Below, one piece after another: positions 51,738 through 60,134 of a stretch of DNA of 64,000 nucleotides. The DNA is taken from contig NZ_AP022810.1 in assembly GCF_009731355.2 (NCBI RefSeq), positions 1,144,001-1,208,000 on the forward strand, given 5' to 3'. The stretch comes from Desulfuromonas sp. AOP6 (GTDB taxonomy: Bacteria > Desulfobacterota > Desulfuromonadia > Desulfuromonadales > SZUA-540). The notes beneath the pieces are model-generated. The model was given only the letters and a program-made list of their open reading frames with translations, did no database searches and was not told the origin of the DNA. A program made the translations under genes and the position numbers. Numbering within the stretch: position 1 is the stretch's first letter; every line of letters begins with the position of its first letter.

Positions 51738-52958
51738 ATGACTGCCGCCAGATATGTTGTCAATGAAATCAAGGGCTACCACCTGTTTGTCAAGTTTCTC
51801 ATCGCCCTGGTGGTTATCGCCGCCCTCGCTTCAATGGTCCGTTTCGTCTTCGGGCTGGGCGCCACTACCAATCTTGATGATACCTACCCTTGGGGTCTGT
51901 GGATCAGCTTCGACGTCGTCACCGCCGTGCCGCTGGCCGCCGGTGCTTTTACCCTGGGTGCCATCGTCCACTGCTTCAATATCAAGAAGCTGGAGCCGCT
52001 GGTGCGTCCGGCCATCGTCACCGGTTTTCTCGGCTATTCGCTCGTCTGTATCGGTCTGCTGCTCGACCTTGGCCAGCCCCACAAAGGCTGGCACGTGCTG
52101 CGCTACTGGAATCTGCACTCGCCCATGTTCGAAGTGTCCATGTGCGTCATGGCCTACACGACCGTACTCTTTCTCGAATTCCTTTCGCCCGTAGCGGAGA
52201 AGTTCGGCTGGCATGTGCCCCTGCGGGTGTTGCGTTGGCTGGAAATGCCCCTGGTCATTCTGGCTGCGGCCATCTCCACCTTGCACCAGAGCTCTCTCGG
52301 CACCTTCTTTCTTATCGCCGTCGACAAGTTGCACAACCTCTGGTACAACCCGCTGCTGCCGCTGCTTTTCTGGGTGAGCGCCATCTCTACTGGCATGGCC
52401 ATCATCATCCTGGAAGCCACGGCCAGTCACAAGTGGATGGGACAGCCCAACGAAGGAGTGCTGTTGCGCACGCTGGCCCAGATTCTCCCCTGGGCCCTTG
52501 GCTTCTATATTGCCCTGCGGATCTACAGTCTGCTGGCACTTTCGGAGGGGCCTTTCTTCGACCGACCCGGACTTACCCTCTCTTTCGTTCTGGAGTTCGG
52601 TGTTGGTTTCATTCTGCCTTTCATCCTCTTGACCCTGAAGTCGGTCAGGGAAAATGATCGCAGCCGGGCCATTGCCGCCGGCCTGGTCATCTTCGGCCTG
52701 GTGCTCAACCGCTTCAACGTTTCGATGATCGGCATGATGGACCCCAACAATATCTACCTCCCGTCCATCATCGAGACCCTGGTCACCCTGGGTATCATCG
52801 CGGCGCATATCCTGTTTTTTGTGCTCATCGCCAAATATTTTCCGATCTTTGAGCACCATCCGGAAACGGTTGACTATTCTCTGCCGGATACTTTCCGCCG
52901 TATCGACAGCGCCAAACCGGAGGTGCCTGGCGAGACCGTTTCCTCATCTGGAAACTGA
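51738..52958 (+). CDS. NrfD/HybB-type membrane subunit of the formate dehydrogenase
   Basis: A 406-residue integral membrane protein with about ten helices, of the NrfD/PsrC/HybB superfamily (TYPWGLWISFDVVTAVPLAA, LVCIGLLLDLGQPHKGWHVL, LNRFNVSMIGM). It replaces the small cytochrome b (FdnI) of the Escherichia coli enzyme; the superfamily binds quinone and has no heme. In this context it should pass electrons from the iron-sulfur subunit to menaquinone. Located 4 bases after the preceding stop and followed by a strong hairpin, so it closes the operon. Confidence 0.9.
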   Translation: MTAARYVVNEIKGYHLFVKFLIALVVIAALASMVRFVFGLGATTNLDDTYPWGLWISFDVVTAVPLAAGAFTLGAIVHCFNIKKLEPLVRPAIVTGFLGYSLVCIGLLLDLGQPHKGWHVLRYWNLHSPMFEVSMCVMAYTTVLFLEFLSPVAEKFGWHVPLRVLRWLEMPLVILAAAISTLHQSSLGTFFLIAVDKLHNLWYNPLLPLLFWVSAISTGMAIIILEATASHKWMGQPNEGVLLRTLAQILPWALGFYIALRIYSLLALSEGPFFDRPGLTLSFVLEFGVGFILPFILLTLKSVRENDRSRAIAAGLVIFGLVLNRFNVSMIGMMDPNNIYLPSIIETLVTLGIIAAHILFFVLIAKYFPIFEHHPETVDYSLPDTFRRIDSAKPEVPGETVSSSGN

Positions 52959-52983
52959 AGTACGTTATTTAGAAAACATTGCA

Positions 52984-53025
52984 AACGAACAAGGCCCGCA
53001 GTTGACAGTGCGGGCCTTGTTCGTT
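52984..53025 (+). terminator. Terminator hairpin of the fdn operon
   Basis: A perfect 17-bp stem, AACGAACAAGGCCCGCA (52984-53000) with its complement at 53009-53025, around an 8-base loop. The U-tract is poor, but the A-T end pairs and the stem length favour termination. Confidence 0.85.
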
Positions 53026-53127
53026 CCGGGAAAGACTGCAATCATTGAAAAGAAGCAGGCAAAGTATTCCTGTCAAAGATTTGGGTAATGACCATAATAT
53101 CGCCGTCGGGATTGGCGTCATATGGGC

Positions 53128-53161
53128 GGGTCATAATAACCCATATGGGTCACCATGACCC
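53128..53161 (+). promoter_or_regulatory. Tandem putative activator sites before fdhD-mobA
   Basis: GGGTCATAATAACCC (53128-53142, one arm base off) and GGGTCACCATGACCC (53147-53161, perfect 5-bp arms), centres 19 bp apart. They are the same dyad as at 47674-47688, located 45 bases before a sigma-54-like element. Confidence 0.6.
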
Positions 53162-53204
53162 GCCCTCTGGCTGGGAAAAAAGCCTTTTGACGGCGTTCAA
53201 GGGT

Positions 53205-53220
53205 CGGCATGTTTTCTGCT
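53205..53220 (+). promoter_or_regulatory. Candidate sigma-54 promoter of fdhD-mobA
   Basis: CGGCATGTTTTCTGCT keeps GG and GC exactly 10 bases apart and 9 of the 12 specified consensus bases. Start of transcription would be near 53231, 43 bases before the ATG. Confidence 0.6.
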
Positions 53221-53273
53221 TTATGGAACTGAGTTTTTACTGTCCCATCGAACGCAAGAAGCGGGGAGATCAT

Positions 53274-54701
53274 ATGGAGCAGGGGATCATCACGCGGGTG
53301 AATAAAGGGGAGGTCAGCCTCAGCGAGCGTGCCGTCGTGCAGGAATTTCCCCTGCGACTGACGGTCAATGGGCGTGAACTGGCCACCCTGATTGCCTCGC
53401 CTCATCAACTCAACTATCTTGTGGCCGGTTTCTTCCGTCTGCAGGGAATGGTCACCACCCTCGACGATATTCTCAGCCTGGGTATATGCAGTGATTTCGG
53501 CGCCGCTCGGGTGCAGCTGCGTCAGGATATTCCCCTCGATCTCAGGCCCGTGCTGACCTCCGGTTGCGGAACGGGGATTACCTTCGATTTTCCCGTTGAG
53601 ATCGCCGAGGCTTCGTCAGCCGTTATTCGAGGCGGGAGGACATTCACGCCCGAAGCGGTTTTATCTCTCATGCGTCAGTTGCAGCACCACGCTGAAGGTT
53701 ATCGTCGCCATGGCGGCATGCATTCGGCCGCAGTGGGCGATGGTGAGAAGATGCTCCTCTATGCCGAGGATATCGGCCGCCACAACACCCTCGATCGCAT
53801 CGCCGGCGAAGCCCTTTTCAAGGGGGTCGAGCTGTCAGGTAAGCTGCTGGTTACTTCCGGGAGGGTGTCCACCGAGATGGTGGCGAAGGCGGCCCGCCTT
53901 GGTATCGTCGCCATCGCCTCACGCACCTCGCCCACCGACATGGCCGTGCGTTTGAGCGAGCAGGTCGGCATCTGCCTCATCGGCTATGTGCGTGGTGAAA
54001 CGATGGAGATTTACAGCCAGGCCCGTCGCATGCGTCTCCAGAGTGGTGAACAGCGCCTCGCTGGCGTCACCGGAGTTATCCTGGCCGGTGGGGAAAGCCG
54101 CCGCATGGGGAGTGACAAGTCGCTGCTTCCTATCGATGGTGCCCGCTTTATCGATCATATCTACCGGCGTCTGACCCTCCTCTTCGATGAAGTGATTATC
54201 GTCACCAACTCGCCCGACCTCTACGCCGACATTCCCTGCCGCAAGGTTCCCGATCTTTATCGCGCCCAGGGCTCCCTGGCCGGCATTCATTCAGGCCTGC
54301 AGCATGCAAGCCACCAGCGCATTTTCGTGGTGGCCTGCGACATGCCTCTCGTCTCCCCGGCTGTGGTCCGGCGCCTTTGTCTTGCTGACAGGTCGGGAGA
54401 TGTCGTCATCCCTTGCGGAGAGCACGGCTTCGAGCCGCTCCACGCCGTCTATGGCAAGGGCTGCCTGCCCGCCATGGAAAAGACGCTGGCCCGAGGGGAG
54501 CGACGTATTGTAGCCTTTTTTGAGGAGGTGAGGGTCGCCCAGGTGCCGCTGACGGATTTTGCCGAACTCGATCCGCAGGGACTCTCCTTCCGCAACATCA
54601 ACACCCCGCAGGAATATTTCCACTTGCGGGAAAAGCAGGTCTCGGGGAATACTGCGAACCAGGTGGATGCGACCAGCATCCGCATGGGGCAGAAAGGATA
54701 A
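53274..54701 (+). CDS. FdhD-MobA fusion: formate dehydrogenase sulfurtransferase and molybdopterin guanylyltransferase
   Basis: A 475-residue bifunctional protein. Residues 1-~265 are FdhD (RLTVNGRELATLIASPHQLN, HGGMHSAAV, YAEDIGRHNTLDRIAGEAL, TSGRVSTEMVAKAARLGIVA), which carries sulfur to the cofactor of formate dehydrogenase. The active-site region reads TSGCGTG with one cysteine instead of the CxxC of the Escherichia coli protein. Residues ~275-475 are MobA: GVILAGGESRRMGSDKSLLP (GTP site) and VACDMPLVSP. MobA attaches GMP to molybdopterin. The start is set at 53274 by GGGGAGAT; the frame is open 62 codons further upstream but crosses the predicted promoter. It lies directly after the fdn operon and before the riboswitch. 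Confidence 0.92.
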   Translation: MEQGIITRVNKGEVSLSERAVVQEFPLRLTVNGRELATLIASPHQLNYLVAGFFRLQGMVTTLDDILSLGICSDFGAARVQLRQDIPLDLRPVLTSGCGTGITFDFPVEIAEASSAVIRGGRTFTPEAVLSLMRQLQHHAEGYRRHGGMHSAAVGDGEKMLLYAEDIGRHNTLDRIAGEALFKGVELSGKLLVTSGRVSTEMVAKAARLGIVAIASRTSPTDMAVRLSEQVGICLIGYVRGETMEIYSQARRMRLQSGEQRLAGVTGVILAGGESRRMGSDKSLLPIDGARFIDHIYRRLTLLFDEVIIVTNSPDLYADIPCRKVPDLYRAQGSLAGIHSGLQHASHQRIFVVACDMPLVSPAVVRRLCLADRSGDVVIPCGEHGFEPLHAVYGKGCLPAMEKTLARGERRIVAFFEEVRVAQVPLTDFAELDPQGLSFRNINTPQEYFHLREKQVSGNTANQVDATSIRMGQKG

Positions 54702-54750
54702 GCACCGATATCGGGCTATTTTGGGCCTGCACACAATTCAATAAATAAAA

Positions 54751-54868
54751 TCTCCGAACCGTATCGCCTACAGGGGCAACCCCAGGGCGACCGGTCGTTG
54801 GGTCCGGCTGGAAACGGCCGTGCCTCCCTTTTGGAAAGGAGAGCATCCGTAAACCCCACCGGTGGGGT
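54751..54868 (+). promoter_or_regulatory. Molybdenum/tungsten cofactor (Moco RNA) riboswitch
   Basis: A structured leader with CTCCGAACC, a CGCC...GGGCG helix capped by AGGGGCAACCCCA, GACCGG, TCCGGCTGGAAACGGCCGTG and CCTCC paired with GGAG, which resembles the Moco RNA motif, including the GGGCAACCC-type hairpin and the GACCGG/CCGG pairing. It precedes tungstate-transport and pterin-cofactor genes, the known context, and is followed by an intrinsic terminator, so it probably controls by premature termination. Versions before tup genes have been proposed to sense the tungsten cofactor. Called from memory of the motif; not scored against the Rfam model. Confidence 0.75.
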
Positions 54869-54873
54869 AGTCA

Positions 54874-54905
54874 GGGGCCTTTTCCAATGGGAAGGCTCCT
54901 TTTTT
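54874..54905 (+). terminator. Riboswitch expression-platform terminator
   Basis: GGGGCCTTTTCC (54874-54885) pairs with GGGAAGGCTCC (54889-54899), followed by T6. It lies 38 bases before the tupA start and just after the ACCCCACCGGTGGGGT hairpin (54852-54867), which can compete with it. Confidence 0.85.
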
Positions 54906-54942
54906 ATGGGGATATTCCCCCTCACTACTTCACGGAGTATTT

Positions 54943-55752
54943 ATGAGGATCTGGAAATTTTGTCTGTTGTCTGTTGTCTGTTTTTTGCTGCTGGGCGCTG
55001 GCCCGGCCTTGTCGCTGGAACATTTGCGTCTCGCCACCACGACCTCGACGGAGAACTCCGGATTGCTGCGGGCCTTGTTGCCCCCCTTCGAACAGGCACA
55101 TACCTGCCAGGTCGACGTGATTGCCGTCGGCACCGGCAAGGCCCTCAAACTGGGCGAGGCGGGGGATGTTGATGTGGTGCTGGTGCATGCCCGTGCCCTC
55201 GAAGAAGCCTTCATCGCCGCCGGCCACGGGATCGACCGCCGGGACGTTATGTACAACGACTTCGTTCTGCTCGGCCCCCCCGCCGATCCCGCCGGTATCG
55301 CCGGCATGGGCGATGTCGCCGCGGCGATGGAAAAAATTGCCGCCTCGGATAGTACCTTTGTTTCCCGCGGGGACAAATCCGGCACGCATCACAAGGAACT
55401 CGAACTCTGGCAGGCGGCCGGTCTTACCCCTGCCGGCAAGGGCTACGTCGAGGCCGGGCTCGGCATGGGTGAGGTCATCAATATGGCCACGGAGCTGCAG
55501 GGGTATACGCTGGCGGATCGGGGCACCTATGTGGCCTATCGCAGCAAGACGGACCTGGAAATCCTGGTGGAAGGGGACGAGCGCCTGTTTAATCCCTATG
55601 GGGTGATCGCCGTCAATCCGCAGAAGCACCCGCATGTCAAAATCGACCTGGCGACCGCTTTCATGGATTACCTGGTGTCTCCCCAGGGACAAGAGATCAT
55701 CGCCGACTACAGCAAGAACGGCGAGCCTCTTTTCTTTATTTACGCAAAGTAG
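54943..55752 (+). CDS. tupA: Tungstate ABC transporter substrate-binding protein
   Basis: A 269-residue periplasmic binding protein. Signal peptide LLSVVCFLLLGAGPALS is followed by the TupA signature ATTTSTENSGLLRALLPPFE; later SRGDKSGTHHKELELW and YTLADRGTYVAY complete the oxyanion-binding protein fold. TupA proteins bind tungstate with higher preference than molybdate. First gene of a nine-gene plus-strand operon, translated from an ATG with CGGAG upstream after the riboswitch-terminator leader. Confidence 0.9.
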   Translation: MRIWKFCLLSVVCFLLLGAGPALSLEHLRLATTTSTENSGLLRALLPPFEQAHTCQVDVIAVGTGKALKLGEAGDVDVVLVHARALEEAFIAAGHGIDRRDVMYNDFVLLGPPADPAGIAGMGDVAAAMEKIAASDSTFVSRGDKSGTHHKELELWQAAGLTPAGKGYVEAGLGMGEVINMATELQGYTLADRGTYVAYRSKTDLEILVEGDERLFNPYGVIAVNPQKHPHVKIDLATAFMDYLVSPQGQEIIADYSKNGEPLFFIYAK

Positions 55753-55758
55753 ACGTTC

Positions 55759-56445
55759 TTGGACTTTATTTTCATCTCCCTGCAGAAAGCCCTGGCCCTG
55801 ATTCTGGCCTTTGACGGCGAAGTTTTCATCACGGTATGGACCTCGCTCTATACGTCCCTGGTCGCTATCGTGCTGGCCGCGATCGTGGCCATTCCCTTTG
55901 GCGCCCTGGTCGGGATCAGCCGCTTCCGGGGGCGGGGACTGGTACTGACCCTGCTCAATACCCTCATGGCCCTGCCGACGGTGGTGGTTGGCCTGGTACT
56001 CTACGGCTTTCTCAGCCGCCAGGGGCCCCTGGGGGAGTGGGGTCTGCTCTTTACCCCGGCTGCCATGATTCTCGGTCAGATGGTGCTGGCGACACCCATT
56101 GTGGCCAACTACACCCTGGCCGCCGTGGTGGGGGCTGATTCCCGCATTCTGAGCACGGCCCTCACCTTGGGGGCGGGCAGGTTGCGGGGCGTTTGGATGC
56201 TGCTGCGGGAAGTGCGTTTTGGCGTCATGGCGGCAGTTATCGCCGGGTTCGGCCGGGTCATCGCCGAGGTGGGCGTGGCCATGATGCTTGGCGGCAATAT
56301 TCGCCATCATACCCGCACCATGACCACGGCCATCGCCCTAGAAACGAGTAAGGGGGAGTTTGCTTTCGGACTGGCTCTTGGCTTGATTCTGCTCGGGGTG
56401 GCGCTTTTCGTCAACCTGGCCATGCATGTTCTGCAACAGAGGTGA
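55759..56445 (+). CDS. tupB: Tungstate ABC transporter permease
   Basis: A 228-residue inner-membrane permease with five to six helices and the EAA-type loop (ADSRILSTALTLGAGRLRGV, FGRVIAEVGVAMMLGGNIRH). The length and order fit TupB. The first codon is TTG, 6 bases after the tupA stop, with no clear ribosome-binding site; coupling to tupA translation is likely. A later start would cut into the first helix. Confidence 0.88.
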   Translation: MDFIFISLQKALALILAFDGEVFITVWTSLYTSLVAIVLAAIVAIPFGALVGISRFRGRGLVLTLLNTLMALPTVVVGLVLYGFLSRQGPLGEWGLLFTPAAMILGQMVLATPIVANYTLAAVVGADSRILSTALTLGAGRLRGVWMLLREVRFGVMAAVIAGFGRVIAEVGVAMMLGGNIRHHTRTMTTAIALETSKGEFAFGLALGLILLGVALFVNLAMHVLQQR

Positions 56446-56448
56446 CCT

Positions 56449-57138
56449 ATGCAACCGATTCTTTCCCTGGAATATATCCAGGTCTCCGTGGGGACAGCCT
56501 TTCGCCTGGAAATCGACACCTTGGCTATTGAAGCGGGGGGGCTGTACTGTTTGACTGGCCCGAACGGTGCCGGCAAGACAACCCTGCTGCGCCTGTTGGC
56601 TCTGCTGAGTCCCCCGGCGCGCGGCATCCTGCGGTTCGACGGCAGAGCCGTAGTCTATCGCGGCGGCATGGCGGCGGCCAACCTGCGTCGCGAGGTGACT
56701 TTGGTCCAGCAGGCGCCCTATCTTTTCCAAGGGAGCGTCTACGACAATATGGCGTTCGGTCTGGACTTGCGGAAAATAGCCTCTGCCCAGCGGCCCGTCC
56801 GCATTGCAGCAGCGCTTGAATCGGTTGGGCTGGCGGGATTTGCCCAGCGCTCTGCCAGGGAACTTTCCGGCGGGGAGATCCAGCGGGTGGCTTTGGCCCG
56901 CGCTTTGGTGCTGCAGCCCAGGGTGCTGCTTCTCGATGAGCCGCTCGCCAATATCGATGTGGGGCACCTGGGCCAGTTCGAGAAACGGCTCCGGGATCTC
57001 TGCACGGAACAGGGTATGACCATCGTCATGTCCACTCACGACCCAGGCCAGCCCGAACGGCTTGGCAGTAAAGTCATTGCACTGGACAGGGGCCGGCTGA
57101 CCAGTGAGGTATCCTGTCCGCTGAAGAGGGCGATGTGA
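56449..57138 (+). CDS. tupC: Tungstate ABC transporter ATP-binding protein
   Basis: A 229-residue ATPase: Walker A TGPNGAGKTTLLRLL, Q-loop VQQAPYLFQ, signature ELSGGEIQRVALARAL, Walker B VLLLDEPLANID and the H-loop MSTHD. It energises TupAB. The ATG lies 3 bases after the tupB stop with AGAGGTG upstream; moeA follows after 13 bases. Confidence 0.92.
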   Translation: MQPILSLEYIQVSVGTAFRLEIDTLAIEAGGLYCLTGPNGAGKTTLLRLLALLSPPARGILRFDGRAVVYRGGMAAANLRREVTLVQQAPYLFQGSVYDNMAFGLDLRKIASAQRPVRIAAALESVGLAGFAQRSARELSGGEIQRVALARALVLQPRVLLLDEPLANIDVGHLGQFEKRLRDLCTEQGMTIVMSTHDPGQPERLGSKVIALDRGRLTSEVSCPLKRAM

Positions 57139-57151
57139 AGGAGTCTCAAAA

Positions 57152-58345
57152 ATGGTGATAAGTTTCGACGAAGCCCGACAGGTCATTCTGGACCAGGCTC
57201 GGCCTCTTGGCAGGGAACGTGTTTCCCTCACTGAGGCCTGCGGGCGGGTGCTGGCCGAGGACATGCGTGCCCCCTGGGATCTGCCGGCCTGGGACAATTC
57301 GGCCATGGACGGATTCGCTGTGCGCTCTCAGGATTGCCAGGCCGCTGCGACTCTCCAGATCAGTGGCTATATCCCCGCCGGCGCCCAGACCCACGACAGG
57401 GTGGAGGAGGGCTGCGCCATCCGCATCATGACCGGCGCGCCCCTGCCGGCCGGAGCGGACGCGGTGGTGCCCGTGGAAGAGGTTGCCGAGGCAGATGGCA
57501 CCCTCACCCTGACGGCCAGGGTTGATCCGGGGCAACATATCCGTCGCCAAGGGGAGGATGTCGCCCGAGGCGAGCCTTTTATGCCCGCCGGTAGTCGCCT
57601 GCGTCCGGACGGCATCAATCTGCTGGCCTCTTTCGGACAGGCCTTCGTGCCCGTATTCCGGCGTCCACGGGTAGCTATCCTCTCCACGGGAGACGAGCTG
57701 GTGGAACTCGGCGAAACTCCGGCGCCGGGACAGATCATCAACAGCAATTCCCTGTCGCTGGCTGCCGCCGTTCGCGAATCAGGCGGCGAACCGTTGTTGC
57801 TGGGGATCGCCCGAGATGAGGTGGACTGTCTGCGCGCGAAGCTTGCGGAAGGATTGAAGGCCGATATCCTCATTACCTCGGCCGGCGTGTCGGCCGGGGA
57901 CAGGGACCTGGTGCGCGAGGTGCTCGCAGACCTCGGTGTGCGCGAACTCTTTTGGAAGGTGGCCATAAAACCGGGGCATCCCACCGCCTTTGGGGTCAAG
58001 GACGACTGCCTGGTTTTCTCGTTGCCGGGCAACCCCGTTTCCACTCTGATGACCTTTGAGTTTCTGGTGAAGCCGGCCCTGGGGCGTATATGCGGCGGTG
58101 TGGACGCAACAAAACCAAGCGTCCGGGCCGTTTTGCGGGAGTCGACCAAAAAAAAGAAGGGGCGACTGCAATTCATGCGGGTCGCCCTGACGCAGGAGGG
58201 GGATGTCCTCTACGCTACCAGCGCCGGGAATCAGCATACGGGGATGGTTTCCACCATGGTTCGAGCCGAAGGGATCGCTGTTCTGCCGGCCGACGCCGAC
58301 CGCGCTGAAGCGGGAACCCTGGTGGAGGTTCATCTTCTGGGCTAG
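57152..58345 (+). CDS. moeA: Molybdopterin molybdenumtransferase MoeA
   Basis: A 397-residue protein with all MoeA domains: WDNSAMDGFAV near residue 50, GAPLPAGADAVVPVEE, AILSTGDELVELGETPAPGQ (MogA-like domain), SAGVSAGDRDLVREVL and FSLPGNPVSTLMTFEFLVKP. It inserts molybdate or tungstate into adenylylated pyranopterin. GGAG precedes the ATG. Its position right after tupABC links metal import to insertion; archaeal-type and delta-proteobacterial operons of this kind often serve tungsten enzymes. Confidence 0.95.
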   Translation: MVISFDEARQVILDQARPLGRERVSLTEACGRVLAEDMRAPWDLPAWDNSAMDGFAVRSQDCQAAATLQISGYIPAGAQTHDRVEEGCAIRIMTGAPLPAGADAVVPVEEVAEADGTLTLTARVDPGQHIRRQGEDVARGEPFMPAGSRLRPDGINLLASFGQAFVPVFRRPRVAILSTGDELVELGETPAPGQIINSNSLSLAAAVRESGGEPLLLGIARDEVDCLRAKLAEGLKADILITSAGVSAGDRDLVREVLADLGVRELFWKVAIKPGHPTAFGVKDDCLVFSLPGNPVSTLMTFEFLVKPALGRICGGVDATKPSVRAVLRESTKKKKGRLQFMRVALTQEGDVLYATSAGNQHTGMVSTMVRAEGIAVLPADADRAEAGTLVEVHLLG

Positions 58346-58390
58346 TTTAGCTACCACTGAAAAGACGCGGTACGAAAAGGATAGATCTGC

Positions 58391-59368
58391 ATGAAACTTT
58401 TTGACGGCTTCCACCGCAAAGTCAATTATCTGCGCTTGTCGGTGACCGATCGCTGCAATTTGCGCTGCCGATACTGTATGCCGGCGGCGGGCGTCTCCAA
58501 ACTCGGCCACAACGATATCCTCAGCTACGAGGCGCTCCAGTGTGTGTCACGGGCGGCCGTGTCTTTGGGTATCGAGAAGATTCGTATCACCGGTGGCGAA
58601 CCGCTGGTGCGCAAAGGGCTCCTCCCCTTTCTGCATGAGCTCTCGGCCCTGCCGGGCCTTAAAGAACTGGTGCTGACGACCAATGGCACCCTGTTGCCTG
58701 AGCTGGCTACCGAATTGAAGGCCGCCGGGGTAAAACGGGTGAATATCAGCCTCGATTCTCTGCAGCCCGACCGTTTTCGCCGTATCACGCGCGGCGGCGA
58801 CCTGGCTCGGGTGCTGGCGGGAATCGCCGCCGCCGAGGCTGCTGGAATCGCCGTCAAGCTCAATATGGTGGTCATGCGGGGCATCAATGACGACGAAGTG
58901 GTGGATTTCGCGGCCATGGCGCACGGCAAAGCGTTGAGCGTCCGTTTTATCGAATACATGCCCAATATTCAGGACGCCGGCTGGCAGGCGCAGATCGTGC
59001 GCGGTCAGGAGATTCTGGAGCGCATCGGGAAAAAATTTTCCTATCAGGAGCTGAGGCGCGGCACTCTCTGTGGGCCGTCCCGCGACTACCACCTTGAGGG
59101 CGCCAGCGGCAGCATCGGCATCATCACCCCGGTTTCCAACCATTTCTGCGACAGTTGCAACCGTATCCGGGTGACCGCGACCGGGCTGGCGCGTAGCTGC
59201 CTTTTTTCCGGCGAAGCCGTCAACCTGCGCCCTGTTCTGCTGGGAGGTGATGTCCAGGCCGTGCAGCAGGTCCTGCTTGATATCGTCAAGGACAAGGTTT
59301 CCGGACATCGTCTCGATGATGAAAAAGAGCGCGGTCCGGCCTTCTGCATGTCTTCTATCGGCGGCTAG
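58391..59368 (+). CDS. moaA: GTP 3',8-cyclase MoaA
   Basis: A 325-residue radical-SAM enzyme. The N-terminal cluster motif is CNLRCRYC (Cys22, 26, 29); the C-terminal cluster ligands are in FCDSCNRIRVTATGLARSC; ITGGEPLVRKG is the SAM-binding GGE motif; the protein ends in Gly-Gly as required for activity in studied homologues. It makes 3',8-cyclo-GTP from GTP, the first step of cofactor synthesis, with MoaC (same operon) taking the second. Confidence 0.95.
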   Translation: MKLFDGFHRKVNYLRLSVTDRCNLRCRYCMPAAGVSKLGHNDILSYEALQCVSRAAVSLGIEKIRITGGEPLVRKGLLPFLHELSALPGLKELVLTTNGTLLPELATELKAAGVKRVNISLDSLQPDRFRRITRGGDLARVLAGIAAAEAAGIAVKLNMVVMRGINDDEVVDFAAMAHGKALSVRFIEYMPNIQDAGWQAQIVRGQEILERIGKKFSYQELRRGTLCGPSRDYHLEGASGSIGIITPVSNHFCDSCNRIRVTATGLARSCLFSGEAVNLRPVLLGGDVQAVQQVLLDIVKDKVSGHRLDDEKERGPAFCMSSIGG

Positions 59369-59400
59369 AAGGCGCTTCATTCACACGAGGAGTAAAACCC

Positions 59401-59856
59401 ATGGAACCATCGGTGGTAGCGGTCTGTATCAGTGAAAACAAAGGCGAACAGAAAAAGCCGGTTGACGTAGCCCTTCTCAAGGAAAACCATGGTATTGTCG
59501 GCGATGCCCATGTCGGTGACTGGGACAGGCAGGTCAGCCTGCTGGCCGAAGAGAGTATCGACACCATGCGGGCTAAAGGCTTGAGTCTGGGCTCTGGTGA
59601 CTTTGCCGAAAACATCGTTACCCGGGGAGTCGCCTTGACGGCCCTTCCCATTGGCAGCCGCCTGACCCTGGGCGAGGCGCTACTGGAGATCACGCGTATC
59701 GGCAAGGAATGCCACAGCCGCTGCGCCATCTACTACCAGGCCGGAGACTGCGTCATGCCGCGGGAAGGCATCTTCGCCCGCGTTCTCAAGGGCGGAGTCG
59801 TACGGGCTGGCGACCGCATTCAACTGCAAGCGGGCGGTCGCGAATCTTCCAACTGA
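59401..59856 (+). CDS. Stand-alone MOSC domain protein
   Basis: A 151-residue protein consisting of one MOSC domain. Visible are GIVGDAHVGDWDRQVSLLAE near the start, FAENIVTRGVALTALPIGSR, and GKECHSRCAIYYQAGDCVMP, where the first cysteine of CHSRC corresponds to the conserved MOSC cysteine. MOSC proteins carry sulfur or bind the Mo/W cofactor; here it may carry or protect the cofactor for formate dehydrogenase. Located 32 bases after moaA with GAGGAG upstream. Confidence 0.9.
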   Translation: MEPSVVAVCISENKGEQKKPVDVALLKENHGIVGDAHVGDWDRQVSLLAEESIDTMRAKGLSLGSGDFAENIVTRGVALTALPIGSRLTLGEALLEITRIGKECHSRCAIYYQAGDCVMPREGIFARVLKGGVVRAGDRIQLQAGGRESSN

Positions 59857-59904
59857 GGTCATTTTTAACCATTTGCACCCCATCAGCTTACGAAGGAGAT
59901 AAAC

Positions 59905-60093
59905 ATGTTTGGACTCGGTACACAGGAACTGCTCATTATTCTCGTGCTGGTCATGGTCGTTTTCGGCGCCGGCAAGCTGCCCCAGGTCGGCAGCGCCCTT
60001 GGCAAAGGCATCCGCAACTTCAAGTCTGGCATTAAAGAAGAGCCTCTGGAAGAGGCGCAGCGCGTCGATGAGTCGTCGGAGAAGAACGCCTGA
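59905..60093 (+). CDS. tatA: Twin-arginine translocase subunit TatA
   Basis: A 62-residue protein with a single membrane helix ([18 protein letters not shown]), the FG-x-K-P hinge and a basic amphipathic helix ([17 protein letters not shown]) followed by an acidic tail: the TatA/E plan. It forms the pore for folded Tat substrates. No tatC or tatB lies nearby. Its place inside the cofactor operon, and the Tat signal on FdnG, suggest that it serves export of cofactor-loaded enzymes. AAGGAG precedes the ATG. Confidence 0.93.
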   Translation: MFGLGTQELLIILVLVMVVFGAGKLPQVGSALGKGIRNFKSGIKEEPLEEAQRVDESSEKNA

Positions 60094-60134
60094 TATTGTC
60101 AACCTGAAAAACTATTCTCATGCAGGAGCGAATG

